Shown here: positions 36,713 through 44,937 of the stretch, piece after piece
How positions within the stretch are numbered: position 1 is the first letter of the stretch
Layout of the letters: every line of letters begins with the position of its first letter
Origin: Wagnerdoeblera sp046292685
Lineage (GTDB): Bacteria > Pseudomonadota > Alphaproteobacteria > Rhodobacterales > Rhodobacteraceae
Assembly (NCBI RefSeq): GCF_046292685.1
Contig: NZ_JBKBQM010000011.1
Span: 5,869-69,868 of the forward strand
Direction: 5' to 3'
Length of the DNA stretch: 64,000 nucleotides
The notes under the pieces: generated by a model
What the model was told of the DNA's origin: nothing
The model's input: the letters and a program-made list of their open reading frames with translations, nothing else
Database searches by the model: none
Program-made: the position numbers and the translations under genes

Positions 36713-39445
36713 GTGAGCGACCGCCCGGAAAATACTGAAACCGCACCGGAAAATCCGGCGCGCCCTGGCCATCATGGCCCGCAGGTCGACATTTCGGCCG
36801 AAATGCGCACGGCCTATCTCGACTATGCCATGTCGGTCATCGTCAGCCGCGCGATCCCGGACCTGCGCGACGGGTTGAAGCCCGTGCACCGGCGCATCCT
36901 TTATGCCATGCACGAGGTCGGCAACACCCACGACAAGCCCTATCGCAAGTCCTCGCGCCCCGTGGCCGATGCGATGGGCAAGTATCACCCGCACGGCGAC
37001 TCGGCGATCTATGATGCGCTGGTGCGCATGGCGCAGCCGTTTTCCATGAGCCTCGTGCTGCTGGACGGGCAAGGCAACTTCGGCTCGATGGACGGCGACC
37101 CGCCGGCCGCCTTCCGCTATACCGAAGTGCGCATGGCAAAACCCGCCGCCTACCTGCTGGCCGATATCGACAAGGACACGGTCGATTTCCAGGACAACTA
37201 CGACGGCAAGGACCGCGAGCCGGTCGTATTGCCCGCGCGCTTTCCCAACATGCTGGTCAACGGGGCCGAAGGCATCGCCGTGGGCATGGCCACGCGCATT
37301 CCGCCGCACAACCTGGGCGAGGTCATCGACGGCACCCTTGCCTTGATCGAGAACCCCGACCTGTCGGTCGAGCGGCTGATGGAGATCATCCCCGGGCCCG
37401 ATTTTCCGACCGGGGGCCTGATCCTTGGCCGGTCCGGCGCGCGCAAGGCCTATCTCGAAGGGCGCGGCTCGGTGCTGATCCGGGCGCGGACCCATGTCGA
37501 GGAGCTGCGCAAGGACCGCTTTGCCATCGTGGTCGACGAGATTCCCTACCAGGTCAACAAGGCCGCGATGATCGAGAAGATCGCCGAACTGGTGCGGGAA
37601 AAGAAGCTCGACGGTATTTCGGGCATTGCCGACGAATCCGACCGCGTAGGCGTGCGCGTGGTGATCGAGCTCAAGCGCGATGCCACCCCGGATGTGGTCC
37701 TGAACCAGCTTTACCGCTTCACCACGCTGCAGGTCAGTTTCGGCTGCAACATGCTGGCCTTGAACGGCGGGCGCCCCGAGACGCTGGGCCTGCGCGATTT
37801 CCTGTCGCATTTCATCGGCTTCCGCGAAGATGTCGTGGTGCGCCGCACCGCCTTCGAACTGGGCAAGGCGCGCGACCGCAGCCATGTGCTGTGCGGTCTG
37901 GCGGTGGCCGTTTCGAACGTGGACGAGGTGGTGCGCACCATCCGCGCCAGCGCCGACGCCGCCGAGGCGCGCGACCGGCTGATGACGCGGCGCTGGCCTG
38001 CCGCGGAAATTGCCGACTACATCCGCCTGGTCGACGACCCGACCCACAAGCTCAACGACGACGGCACCTACAACCTGTCGGAAATCCAGGCCCGCGCCAT
38101 CCTCGACCTGCGGCTGCAGCGGCTGACGCAGCTCGGCGTCAAGGAAGTGACCGACGAGCTGGAAGACCTGGCCGCGAAGATCAAGGATTACCTGGCCATC
38201 CTCGGGTCGCGCGAACGAATCCTGAGCATCATCTCGGACGAACTGCGCGAGGTGAAGCAGCTGTTCGCCGTGCCGCGCCGCACCGAGATCGTCGAATGGG
38301 GCGGCGACCTCGAGGACGAAGACCTGATCGAGCGCGAGGACATGGTGGTCACCATCACCTCGGGCGGCTACATCAAGCGCACGCCTCTGGCCGAGTTCCG
38401 CGCCCAACGCCGCGGCGGCAAGGGTCTGGCCTCGATGGCGACCAAGGAAGACGATGTGGTCACCACGCTGTTCGTGGCCAACACCCACACGGCGCTCTTG
38501 TTCTTCACCACCGACGGCATGGTCTATCAGCTGAAATGCTGGCGCCTGCCGCTGGCAGGGCGCACCGCCAAGGGCAAGGCCATCGTCAATATCCTGCCGA
38601 TCTCGCCCGGCGTCTCGATTGCCGCGCTGATGCCGGTGGATGCGCCCGAAGCCGAATGGGACAACCTGCAGATCGTCTTCGCCACCTCGGACGGGGATGT
38701 GCGGCGCAATGCCCTGGGCGATTTCACCAACATCATGCGCAACGGCAAGATCGCGATGAAACTGCCCGATGGCGTCTCGCTGGTGAATGCCCGCATCGCC
38801 GACGAGAACGACGATGTGATGCTGGTGACCCGCCAGGGCCGCGCCATCCGCTTTCCCACCACCGATGTGCGGGTGTTCAAGGGGCGCGATTCCACCGGGG
38901 TGCGCGGCGTGCGCCTGGCCGAGGACGACCGCGTGGTGTCGATGGCGGTCATCCGCCATTTCGATGCCACGCCCGAAGAACGCGCCGCCTACCTGCGCCA
39001 GCGCCGCCTTGTGGCCGGCGCGGTGGAGGAATTGCCTGAAACCGACGACGAGGACGATACCGCCGAGGCCGGGCAACTGTCGCCCGAACGCTATGCCGAG
39101 ATGTCGGCGGCCGAGGATCTGATCCTGACCATCACCGCCGGCGGCCTGGGGAAAATCACCTCCAGCCATGACTACCCGGTCCGGGGGCGCGGTGGCCAGG
39201 GCGTGCGCGCCAGCGATTCTGCCATGCGCGGGGGGCCGCTGGTGGCGGCCTTCCCGGTGGAGATGACCGATCAGGTGATGCTCGCCACCAGTTCCGGGCA
39301 GTCGATCCGCGTGCCGGTCGAGGGGATCCGCTTCATGTCGCGCTCGGGCGGCGGGGTAAAGGTGCTCGACCTCAACGGTTCCGGCGAGGAGGTGGCCTCC
39401 GTCGCCCGCATCGCGGCCGAGGCCGAGGACGGCGCCGAAGAATGA
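36713..39445 (+). CDS. gyrA: DNA gyrase subunit A
   Basis: A 910-residue type II topoisomerase subunit that breaks and rejoins DNA during negative supercoiling. The catalytic tyrosine is in FRYTEVRM (Tyr136), the gyrase-specific GyrA box is QRRGGKGL, and beta-pinwheel repeats fill the C-terminal third. The quinolone-resistance region reads HPHGDSAIYD, with Ser97 and Asp101 in the drug-sensitive state. The start is a GTG at 36713. An acidic insert near ETDDEDDTAEAGQL lies in the C-terminal domain. Confidence 0.97.
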   Translation: MSDRPENTETAPENPARPGHHGPQVDISAEMRTAYLDYAMSVIVSRAIPDLRDGLKPVHRRILYAMHEVGNTHDKPYRKSSRPVADAMGKYHPHGDSAIYDALVRMAQPFSMSLVLLDGQGNFGSMDGDPPAAFRYTEVRMAKPAAYLLADIDKDTVDFQDNYDGKDREPVVLPARFPNMLVNGAEGIAVGMATRIPPHNLGEVIDGTLALIENPDLSVERLMEIIPGPDFPTGGLILGRSGARKAYLEGRGSVLIRARTHVEELRKDRFAIVVDEIPYQVNKAAMIEKIAELVREKKLDGISGIADESDRVGVRVVIELKRDATPDVVLNQLYRFTTLQVSFGCNMLALNGGRPETLGLRDFLSHFIGFREDVVVRRTAFELGKARDRSHVLCGLAVAVSNVDEVVRTIRASADAAEARDRLMTRRWPAAEIADYIRLVDDPTHKLNDDGTYNLSEIQARAILDLRLQRLTQLGVKEVTDELEDLAAKIKDYLAILGSRERILSIISDELREVKQLFAVPRRTEIVEWGGDLEDEDLIEREDMVVTITSGGYIKRTPLAEFRAQRRGGKGLASMATKEDDVVTTLFVANTHTALLFFTTDGMVYQLKCWRLPLAGRTAKGKAIVNILPISPGVSIAALMPVDAPEAEWDNLQIVFATSDGDVRRNALGDFTNIMRNGKIAMKLPDGVSLVNARIADENDDVMLVTRQGRAIRFPTTDVRVFKGRDSTGVRGVRLAEDDRVVSMAVIRHFDATPEERAAYLRQRRLVAGAVEELPETDDEDDTAEAGQLSPERYAEMSAAEDLILTITAGGLGKITSSHDYPVRGRGGQGVRASDSAMRGGPLVAAFPVEMTDQVMLATSSGQSIRVPVEGIRFMSRSGGGVKVLDLNGSGEEVASVARIAAEAEDGAEE

Positions 39446-39503
39446 TCTCCGCCTCTGGCGGCGGCCCGCCCGCGGCCCCATATCGGGCTCAGGAGGGCGC
39501 CGC

Positions 39504-40085
39504 ATGACCGGAGACGACTTCGCCAGACTGGCTTGGCTCATCATTCTCGGTTCGGCCGTGGCCGGCTGGCTCGTGGTCGAAAGCCGCGGGCGCATGGGGC
39601 AGATGGCGCGGCAGGCGCTGGCCTGGCTGCTGATCTTTGTCGGGCTCGCCGCTGCCTATGGCCTCTGGCAGGATTTCGCGCCTTCGGGCCAGCGCGCGGC
39701 TGTGGCGCAACAAGGCGAAACGCAGATCGTCGCGCGGCGCGCGCCCGACGACCATTTCTATCTGACCCTCGATGTGGCCGGAACGCCGGTGCGCTTCATG
39801 GTCGATACCGGCGCCAGCACCATCGTGCTGGGCGACCGCGATGCCGACCGGCTGGGAATCGACCGGCGTTCGCTGGCCTATGTCGGCCAGGCTCGCACCG
39901 CCAACGGCACCATCCGCACCGCCCGCGTCACCTTGCGCGGCGTAAGCCTCGAAGGCACGCCGCTGGGCGACCTGCCGGCCTGGGTGGGCGACGGGCCGCT
40001 TGACGTCTCCTTGCTGGGGATGGAGTTTCTGAACCGTTTCGCCCGGGTGGAAATGACCCGCGACAGGCTGGTGCTGACCCCCTGA
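39504..40085 (+). CDS. Membrane-anchored retropepsin-like aspartic protease
   Basis: A 193-residue protein with two N-terminal membrane segments (LAWLIILGSAVAGWLVV and ALAWLLIFVGLAAAYGL) and a C-terminal clan AA protease domain. The active site is FMVDTGASTIVLG, and the hydrophobic-hydrophobic-Gly motif appears in LLGMEFLNRF. This matches the TIGR02281-type family found beside housekeeping genes in alphaproteobacteria. The protease part should face the periplasm. Its substrate is unknown. It follows gyrA by 58 bases. Confidence 0.85.
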   Translation: MTGDDFARLAWLIILGSAVAGWLVVESRGRMGQMARQALAWLLIFVGLAAAYGLWQDFAPSGQRAAVAQQGETQIVARRAPDDHFYLTLDVAGTPVRFMVDTGASTIVLGDRDADRLGIDRRSLAYVGQARTANGTIRTARVTLRGVSLEGTPLGDLPAWVGDGPLDVSLLGMEFLNRFARVEMTRDRLVLTP

Positions 40086-40128
40086 TCGCGCAGCAGACAC
40101 CTGCGAAAGATGCCCCGCCGTCCTGCGG

Positions 40129-40175
40129 CTTCACCTTGTCCAAATATCCCGGGGGTGCGGGGGCAGCGCCCCCGC
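40129..40175 (+). repeat. AAATATCC composite repeat, copy 6
   Basis: Core CTTCACCTTG-TCC-AAATATCCCGGGGG (40129-40155), then hairpin GCGGGGGC-AGC-GCCCCCGC (40157-40175). It lies between the convergent ends of the protease and corrinoid-protein genes and is oriented with its hairpin toward the corrinoid-protein stop. Confidence 0.75.
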
Positions 40176-40243
40176 TACCGCTTTTCCCGCGTGGGCACAG
40201 CCCCCGCTATCGCCTTGTCCGCGGTGGCAGCGCCCCCGCTTGC
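40160..40243. repeat. Degenerate 33-base tandem repeat, about 2.5 copies
   Basis: Units start near 40160, 40192 and 40225 and share GGCA(G/CA)CGCCCCCGCTA-CGC, then a TTTTCCCGCG or TTGTCCGCGG ending. It appears to be local amplification of the hairpin part of repeat copy 6. It is not CRISPR-like because the units abut without spacers. Confidence 0.5.
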
Positions 40244-40250
40244 ACCGGCG

Positions 40251-40949
40251 TCAGGCGCCCAGACGGTTGTGCTTGCGCGCCACGAACTGCTTGGCGGTTT
40301 CCACCGCCACGGCGGCATCGCGGCAATAGGCATCGGCCCCGATGGCGCGGCCGAACTCCTCGTTCAGGGGGGCGCCGCCGACCAGCACGATGTAATCGTC
40401 GCGCATCCCCTTTTCCTTCAGCGTGTCGATCACGACTTTCATGTAGGGCATGGTCGTGGTCAGCAGCGCCGACATGCCCAGGATGTCGGGCTGTTCGGCG
40501 ATCAGGGCGTCGACGTATTTTTCCACCGAGTTGTTGATCCCGAGGTCCAGCACCTCGAACCCGGCGCCTTCCATCATCATCGCCACCAGATTCTTGCCGA
40601 TGTCGTGGATGTCGCCCTTGACGGTGCCGATCACCATCTTGCCCATGCGCGGGGCGCCGGTTTCCACCAGCAGCGGCTTCAGAATCGCCATGCCCGCCTT
40701 CATCGCGTTGGCGGCCAGCAGCACCTCGGGCACGAACAGGATCCCGTCGCGGAAGTCGGCGCCGACGATGGTCATGCCGGCGACCAGGGCCTTGGTCAGC
40801 ACGTCATAGGGCGCCCATCCGCGTTCGATCAGGATGTTGACGCCTTCCTCGATTTCTTCCTTCAACCCGTCGTACAGGTCGTCGTGCATCTGAAGCACAA
40901 GCTCGTCGTCCGAGAGTTCCGACAGGATGATTTCGTCGTCGTCAGCCAT
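40251..40949 (-). CDS. Corrinoid (B12-binding) protein, possible part of a split methionine synthase or methyltransferase
   Basis: A 232-residue stand-alone cobalamin carrier. Residues about 20-95 form the four-helix cap domain; the Rossmann domain follows with the cobalt-ligand motif GDIHDIGKNLV (D-x-H-x-x-G) and VGGAPLNEEFGR. Such proteins shuttle methyl groups between a substrate-specific methyltransferase and an acceptor. No methyltransferase gene is adjacent. In Rhodobacteraceae, methionine synthase has been described as split into separate proteins including a B12-binding one, so that role is a reasonable guess. Confidence 0.85.
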   Translation of the reverse strand: MADDDEIILSELSDDELVLQMHDDLYDGLKEEIEEGVNILIERGWAPYDVLTKALVAGMTIVGADFRDGILFVPEVLLAANAMKAGMAILKPLLVETGAPRMGKMVIGTVKGDIHDIGKNLVAMMMEGAGFEVLDLGINNSVEKYVDALIAEQPDILGMSALLTTTMPYMKVVIDTLKEKGMRDDYIVLVGGAPLNEEFGRAIGADAYCRDAAVAVETAKQFVARKHNRLGA

Positions 40950-41111
40950 GATGCGCGCCTTGCAGGTGGAATGCGTCGTTCTGCCCCTGAATGCGACCAA
41001 AGGGCAAGGGGGACTTTCCGGTTTACGACATGCCGCGCGCCGTCCCCGACAGGCATGCGTCGCAAACGGACGGGGCTTGCCGGCGTTCCGTTTTCGTTCC
41101 ATGATCCGCAC

Positions 41112-42212
41112 ATGACCCGACACGCGCCACCGCCACATTTGCGCAGACCAGCCCGCGCGGCCGGCTCGAACGCGGCCAGCCGGTTCGAACGCCACGACCG
41201 CGAGGCCTTCGACGACGGCTGGGACATCCCCGAGGACAGCCGCCTGCTGCGCACCGAGGTGCGGCTCGAACGCCCGCGTTCGGCGCTGGTCTGGAACCGT
41301 TCGCCCGATCTGCCCTTCGACCGTTCGGTCAACCCGTATCGCGGCTGCGAACATGGCTGCATCTATTGCTTCGCCCGGCCGAGCCACGCCTTTCTGGGCC
41401 TGTCGCCGGGGCTCGATTTCGAAACCCGGCTGGTGGCCCGGCCCGGCATCGCCGCCGTGCTGGACCGTGAACTGCGCGCGCGGAAGTATCGCCCGGCCCC
41501 GATCGCGCTTGGCACCAACACCGATCCCTACCAGCCCTGCGATGCCGAACACCGCCTTGCGCGCGAGGTGGTGCAGGTGCTGCACGATCATCGGCATCCC
41601 TTGGCCATCACCACCAAGGGCACGCTGGTGGAACGCGACCTCGACCTGCTGGCACCGATGGCGGCCCAGGGGCTGGTGGCGGTGGGTGTCTCGCTGACCA
41701 CGCTGGATCCCGCGCTGTCGCGGCGGATGGAGCCGCGCGCCCCCGCCCCCGCCCGCCGGCTGGAAACCATCCGCCGCCTCGCCTCTGCCGGCGTGCCCGT
41801 GCGCGCGATGATCGCGCCGGTGGTGCCGGGGCTGACCGATCACGAACTGGAACCCTTGATGCAGGCCGCGCGCGGGGCCGGCGCGGTGGCGGCCCGCTTC
41901 ATCGCGCTGCGCCTGCCGCTGGAGGTGGCGCCCCTGTTCCGCGACTGGCTGGCCGAACACGAACCCGGCCGCGCCGCCCATGTGATGAACCGCGTGCGCG
42001 AGATGCACGGCGGGCGCGACTACGACCCCGAATTCGGCCGGCGCATGACCGGGCAGGGGCTTTGGGCCGACCTCCTGGCGCGACGCTTTGCGCTGGCGGC
42101 CCGCCGGTTCGGGCTCGATGCCCCGCAGCCTGCCTTGAGGACCGACCTGTTTCGCCCGCCCGCCCGCCCCGGCGACCAGCTTAACCTGTTCGGCGATGTG
42201 CCGCCCGGCTGA
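41112..42212 (+). CDS. Radical SAM protein, PA0069/SplB-like
   Basis: A 366-residue radical SAM protein. The iron-sulfur motif is CEHGCIYCFARPSH (C-x3-C-x2-C). Flanking features are NPYRGCEHGC and ALGTNTDPYQPCD, typical of the PA0069 family related to spore photoproduct lyase. The reaction is not known for this family. The C-terminus ends in a DQLNLFGDVPPG tail. The ATG at 41112 is supported by conserved sequence soon after; it is divergent from the corrinoid-protein gene across 162 bases. Confidence 0.82.
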   Translation: MTRHAPPPHLRRPARAAGSNAASRFERHDREAFDDGWDIPEDSRLLRTEVRLERPRSALVWNRSPDLPFDRSVNPYRGCEHGCIYCFARPSHAFLGLSPGLDFETRLVARPGIAAVLDRELRARKYRPAPIALGTNTDPYQPCDAEHRLAREVVQVLHDHRHPLAITTKGTLVERDLDLLAPMAAQGLVAVGVSLTTLDPALSRRMEPRAPAPARRLETIRRLASAGVPVRAMIAPVVPGLTDHELEPLMQAARGAGAVAARFIALRLPLEVAPLFRDWLAEHEPGRAAHVMNRVREMHGGRDYDPEFGRRMTGQGLWADLLARRFALAARRFGLDAPQPALRTDLFRPPARPGDQLNLFGDVPPG

Positions 42213-42244
42213 CCGTCCTGTGATGCAGTCAAGCCCCCAAGGCT

Positions 42245-42273
42245 TTGACCCTGCGGCCCGACAAAGGTATATG
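42245..42273 (+). promoter_or_regulatory. Promoter of the PBP1A gene
   Basis: A -35 box TTGACC (42245-42250), a 17-base spacer and a -10 box TATATG (42268-42273) end 29 bases before the GTG start. This is the closest match to the sigma-70 consensus in the window. Confidence 0.7.
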
Positions 42274-42302
42274 TCGGGATCAGTCAGACGGGGGTTTTGC
42301 GC

Positions 42303-44843
42303 GTGATCCGGTTCATCGGTTCCTTTTTCGGGGCCATCTTCACCTTCATCACGCTGGGGCTGCTGGCCGTGGCGCTGCTGCTGGGCGGCGTGCTGTGGTT
42401 TTACGCCCGCGATCTGCCCAGCCACGAATCGCTGGCGCAATACACCCCGCCGACCATCAGCCGCATCTATTCGTCCGAAGGCCGCATCATCGACGAATTC
42501 GCCCATGAGCGGCGCCTTTACACCCCGATCGAGGATGTGCCCGCCATCGTCAAGCAGGCCTTCGTCGCGGCCGAAGACCAGAATTTCTACACCCACAAGG
42601 GCTATGATGCCAAAGGCATGGCCGCGGCCCTGGTCGAGGCCATTGCCACCCGCGGCCAGCGGGTGCGCGGCGCATCGACCATCACGCAGCAGGTGATGAA
42701 GAACTTCCTGCTGGGCGGCGAACGCACGGGCGAGCGCAAGATCAAGGAGATCATCCTTGCCACCCGGATCGAAGGCACCCTGTCCAAGGACAAGATCCTG
42801 GAGCTTTACCTCAACGAAATCTTCCTCGGGCAGAACTCCTACGGTGTGGCGGCGGCAGCACAGACCTATTTCAACAAGCCGTTGCATGAGCTGAAGCTCG
42901 AAGAAGCGGCCGTGCTGGCCAGCCTGCCGACGCAGCCGTCCAACTTCCACCCGGTGCGCAACCGCGACCGGCTGCTGGAACGGCGCGCCTATGTGCTGCG
43001 CCGCATGTTCGAGGATGGCTACATCACCAAGGCGCAGATGGACGAGGCGATTGCCGCCCCCTTGCGCACCGTGCAAGGCGGCGAATACGCCAGCTTCCGT
43101 TCGGCCATGCCGCCGCGCGACTATTTCACCGACGAAATCCGCCGCCAGCTTTCCACCACCTTCGGCGAGGCCGAGTTCTTCGGCGGCGGGCTGACCATCC
43201 GCGCCACCATCGACCCCGAGATGCAGGAAGTGGCCGCCGCTGCCTTGCGCGACGGTCTGGAAAGCTATGACCGCAACCTCGGCATCTGGCGCGGCACCCG
43301 CGCCACGCTGGACGCGGAGTTGCTGACCGACGAACGCAAGTGGCGCGAGGCGCTGGCCAGGCTGGAACTGCCGCGCGATGTGGCGGGCTGGTATCCGGCG
43401 GTGGTGCTGGAAACCGGGGGCAACACCGCGCGCATCGGCATCGAAGGCGTCGAAGGCACCGACCACGAAATCCCCGCCGCCGATGTCACCTGGGCGCGCA
43501 AGCGGCTGCCCAACGGGCGGCTCGGGAACAAGGCCAAGGTGCCGTCCGACCTGCTGGATGTGGGCGATGTCGTGCTGGTCAAGCAGCTGATGAAGGATGG
43601 CCAGTTCCAGCGCTGGTCCTTGCGCCAGGTGCCCGAGATTCAGGGCGCCTTCATGGCGATGGACGTGAACACCGGGCGCGTGATCGCCATGCAGGGCGGC
43701 TTCAGCTATCAGGACACGGTGTTCAACCGCGCGACCCAGGCGCAGCGGCAGCCCGGGTCCAGTTTCAAGCCCTTCGTTTATGCCGCAGCACTGGACAACG
43801 GTTTCAACCCCGCCACCATCGTGGTGGACGCCCCGATCGAGATCAACACCCCCCAGGGCCTGTGGAAGCCGAAGAACGCCTCGAACAAGTTCTACGGCCC
43901 CACGACCTTGCGCACCGGGCTGGAACAGTCGCGCAACCTGATGACCGTGCGGGTGGCCGAGGAGATCGGCATGGAAACGGTGGCCGCCTATGCCGAACGC
44001 TTCGGGGTCTACAACCGGATGGGGCCGTTCCTGGCCAACGCGCTGGGGGCCGAGGAAACCACGCTGTTCAGGATGGTCGCGGCCTATGCGATGTTCGCCA
44101 ACGGCGGGGAACGGGTGGAACCGACGCTGGTGGACCGCGTGCAGGACCGCTGGGGCCGCACCGTCTACCGCCATGACCAGCGCGTGTGCGAGGATTGCCG
44201 CACCGCCAGCCTGCCCCCCGGCGCGCCGCCGCGCATCACCGCACAGCGCGAGCGGGTGATGGACCCGATCACCGCCTATCAGGTCACTTCGATGATGGAA
44301 GGCGTGATCCAGCGCGGCACCGGGCGCGGCATCAGCGTGGGCGCCCCGGTGGCCGGCAAGACCGGCACCACCAACGACGCCAAGGATGTGTGGTTCGTCG
44401 GCTATACCTCGAACATCGTGGCAGGCTGCTATATCGGCTACGACCAGCCGCGCAGCCTTGGCAATGCCTCGGGCGGCGGCATGTGCGGCCCGGTCTTTAC
44501 CCGGTTCATGCGCGAGGCGGTGAAGAAGTATGGCGGCACCAAGTTCAAGGTGCCCCCGGGCGGCTACTGGGTGAAGGTCGACCGCTTTACCGGCGCGCGC
44601 CTGCCCGACAGCGCCACGGGCGAAAACGTGATCGCCGAATATTTCCGCGAAGGCCAGGAAGACACCTATGGCTTCGGCAGCCTCGTGGACGGCGGGTTTG
44701 CGATGGGCTCCAACCTGCCGCTGTTCGCCTATGGCGAAACCGACGGGTCCGAGACCAGCACCGTCACCACCGCCAGCGGCCAGACCCGCGTGATCCCGAA
44801 GAAGGCCGATTTCGGCACGGTGACTTCGGGCGGGCTCTACTGA
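42303..44843 (+). CDS. mrcA: Penicillin-binding protein 1A (bifunctional transglycosylase/transpeptidase)
   Basis: An 846-residue class A PBP. One N-terminal membrane anchor (LGLLAVALLLGGVLWFY) is followed by the GT51 glycosyltransferase domain with EDQNFYTHKGYD and TITQQVMKNFLL. An OB-like insert lies between about 300 and 430. The transpeptidase has SSFKP (catalytic serine), SRN and KTGTT. It polymerises and cross-links peptidoglycan in the periplasm. GTG at 42303 is preferred because GGGGG lies 8 bases upstream; a TTG two codons earlier is too close to it. Confidence 0.94.
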   Translation: MIRFIGSFFGAIFTFITLGLLAVALLLGGVLWFYARDLPSHESLAQYTPPTISRIYSSEGRIIDEFAHERRLYTPIEDVPAIVKQAFVAAEDQNFYTHKGYDAKGMAAALVEAIATRGQRVRGASTITQQVMKNFLLGGERTGERKIKEIILATRIEGTLSKDKILELYLNEIFLGQNSYGVAAAAQTYFNKPLHELKLEEAAVLASLPTQPSNFHPVRNRDRLLERRAYVLRRMFEDGYITKAQMDEAIAAPLRTVQGGEYASFRSAMPPRDYFTDEIRRQLSTTFGEAEFFGGGLTIRATIDPEMQEVAAAALRDGLESYDRNLGIWRGTRATLDAELLTDERKWREALARLELPRDVAGWYPAVVLETGGNTARIGIEGVEGTDHEIPAADVTWARKRLPNGRLGNKAKVPSDLLDVGDVVLVKQLMKDGQFQRWSLRQVPEIQGAFMAMDVNTGRVIAMQGGFSYQDTVFNRATQAQRQPGSSFKPFVYAAALDNGFNPATIVVDAPIEINTPQGLWKPKNASNKFYGPTTLRTGLEQSRNLMTVRVAEEIGMETVAAYAERFGVYNRMGPFLANALGAEETTLFRMVAAYAMFANGGERVEPTLVDRVQDRWGRTVYRHDQRVCEDCRTASLPPGAPPRITAQRERVMDPITAYQVTSMMEGVIQRGTGRGISVGAPVAGKTGTTNDAKDVWFVGYTSNIVAGCYIGYDQPRSLGNASGGGMCGPVFTRFMREAVKKYGGTKFKVPPGGYWVKVDRFTGARLPDSATGENVIAEYFREGQEDTYGFGSLVDGGFAMGSNLPLFAYGETDGSETSTVTTASGQTRVIPKKADFGTVTSGGLY

Positions 44844-44937
44844 CCCGCCGGATTGCGCTTTCGGGCGCAGTCCGGCCTTATCCTTGCCACTTTCCTTAAC
44901 AAACTGCGAAGCGCTGCGGTTTGCGAGGAGCTTTTGC

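Noticed and set aside
36989..37023. Quinolone-resistance mutation in gyrA
   Set aside because: The region reads GDSAIYD with serine and aspartate at the two key positions, the sensitive state.
40157..40243. Possible small CRISPR array
   Set aside because: The repeats are degenerate, abut without spacers and number fewer than three; no cas genes are near.
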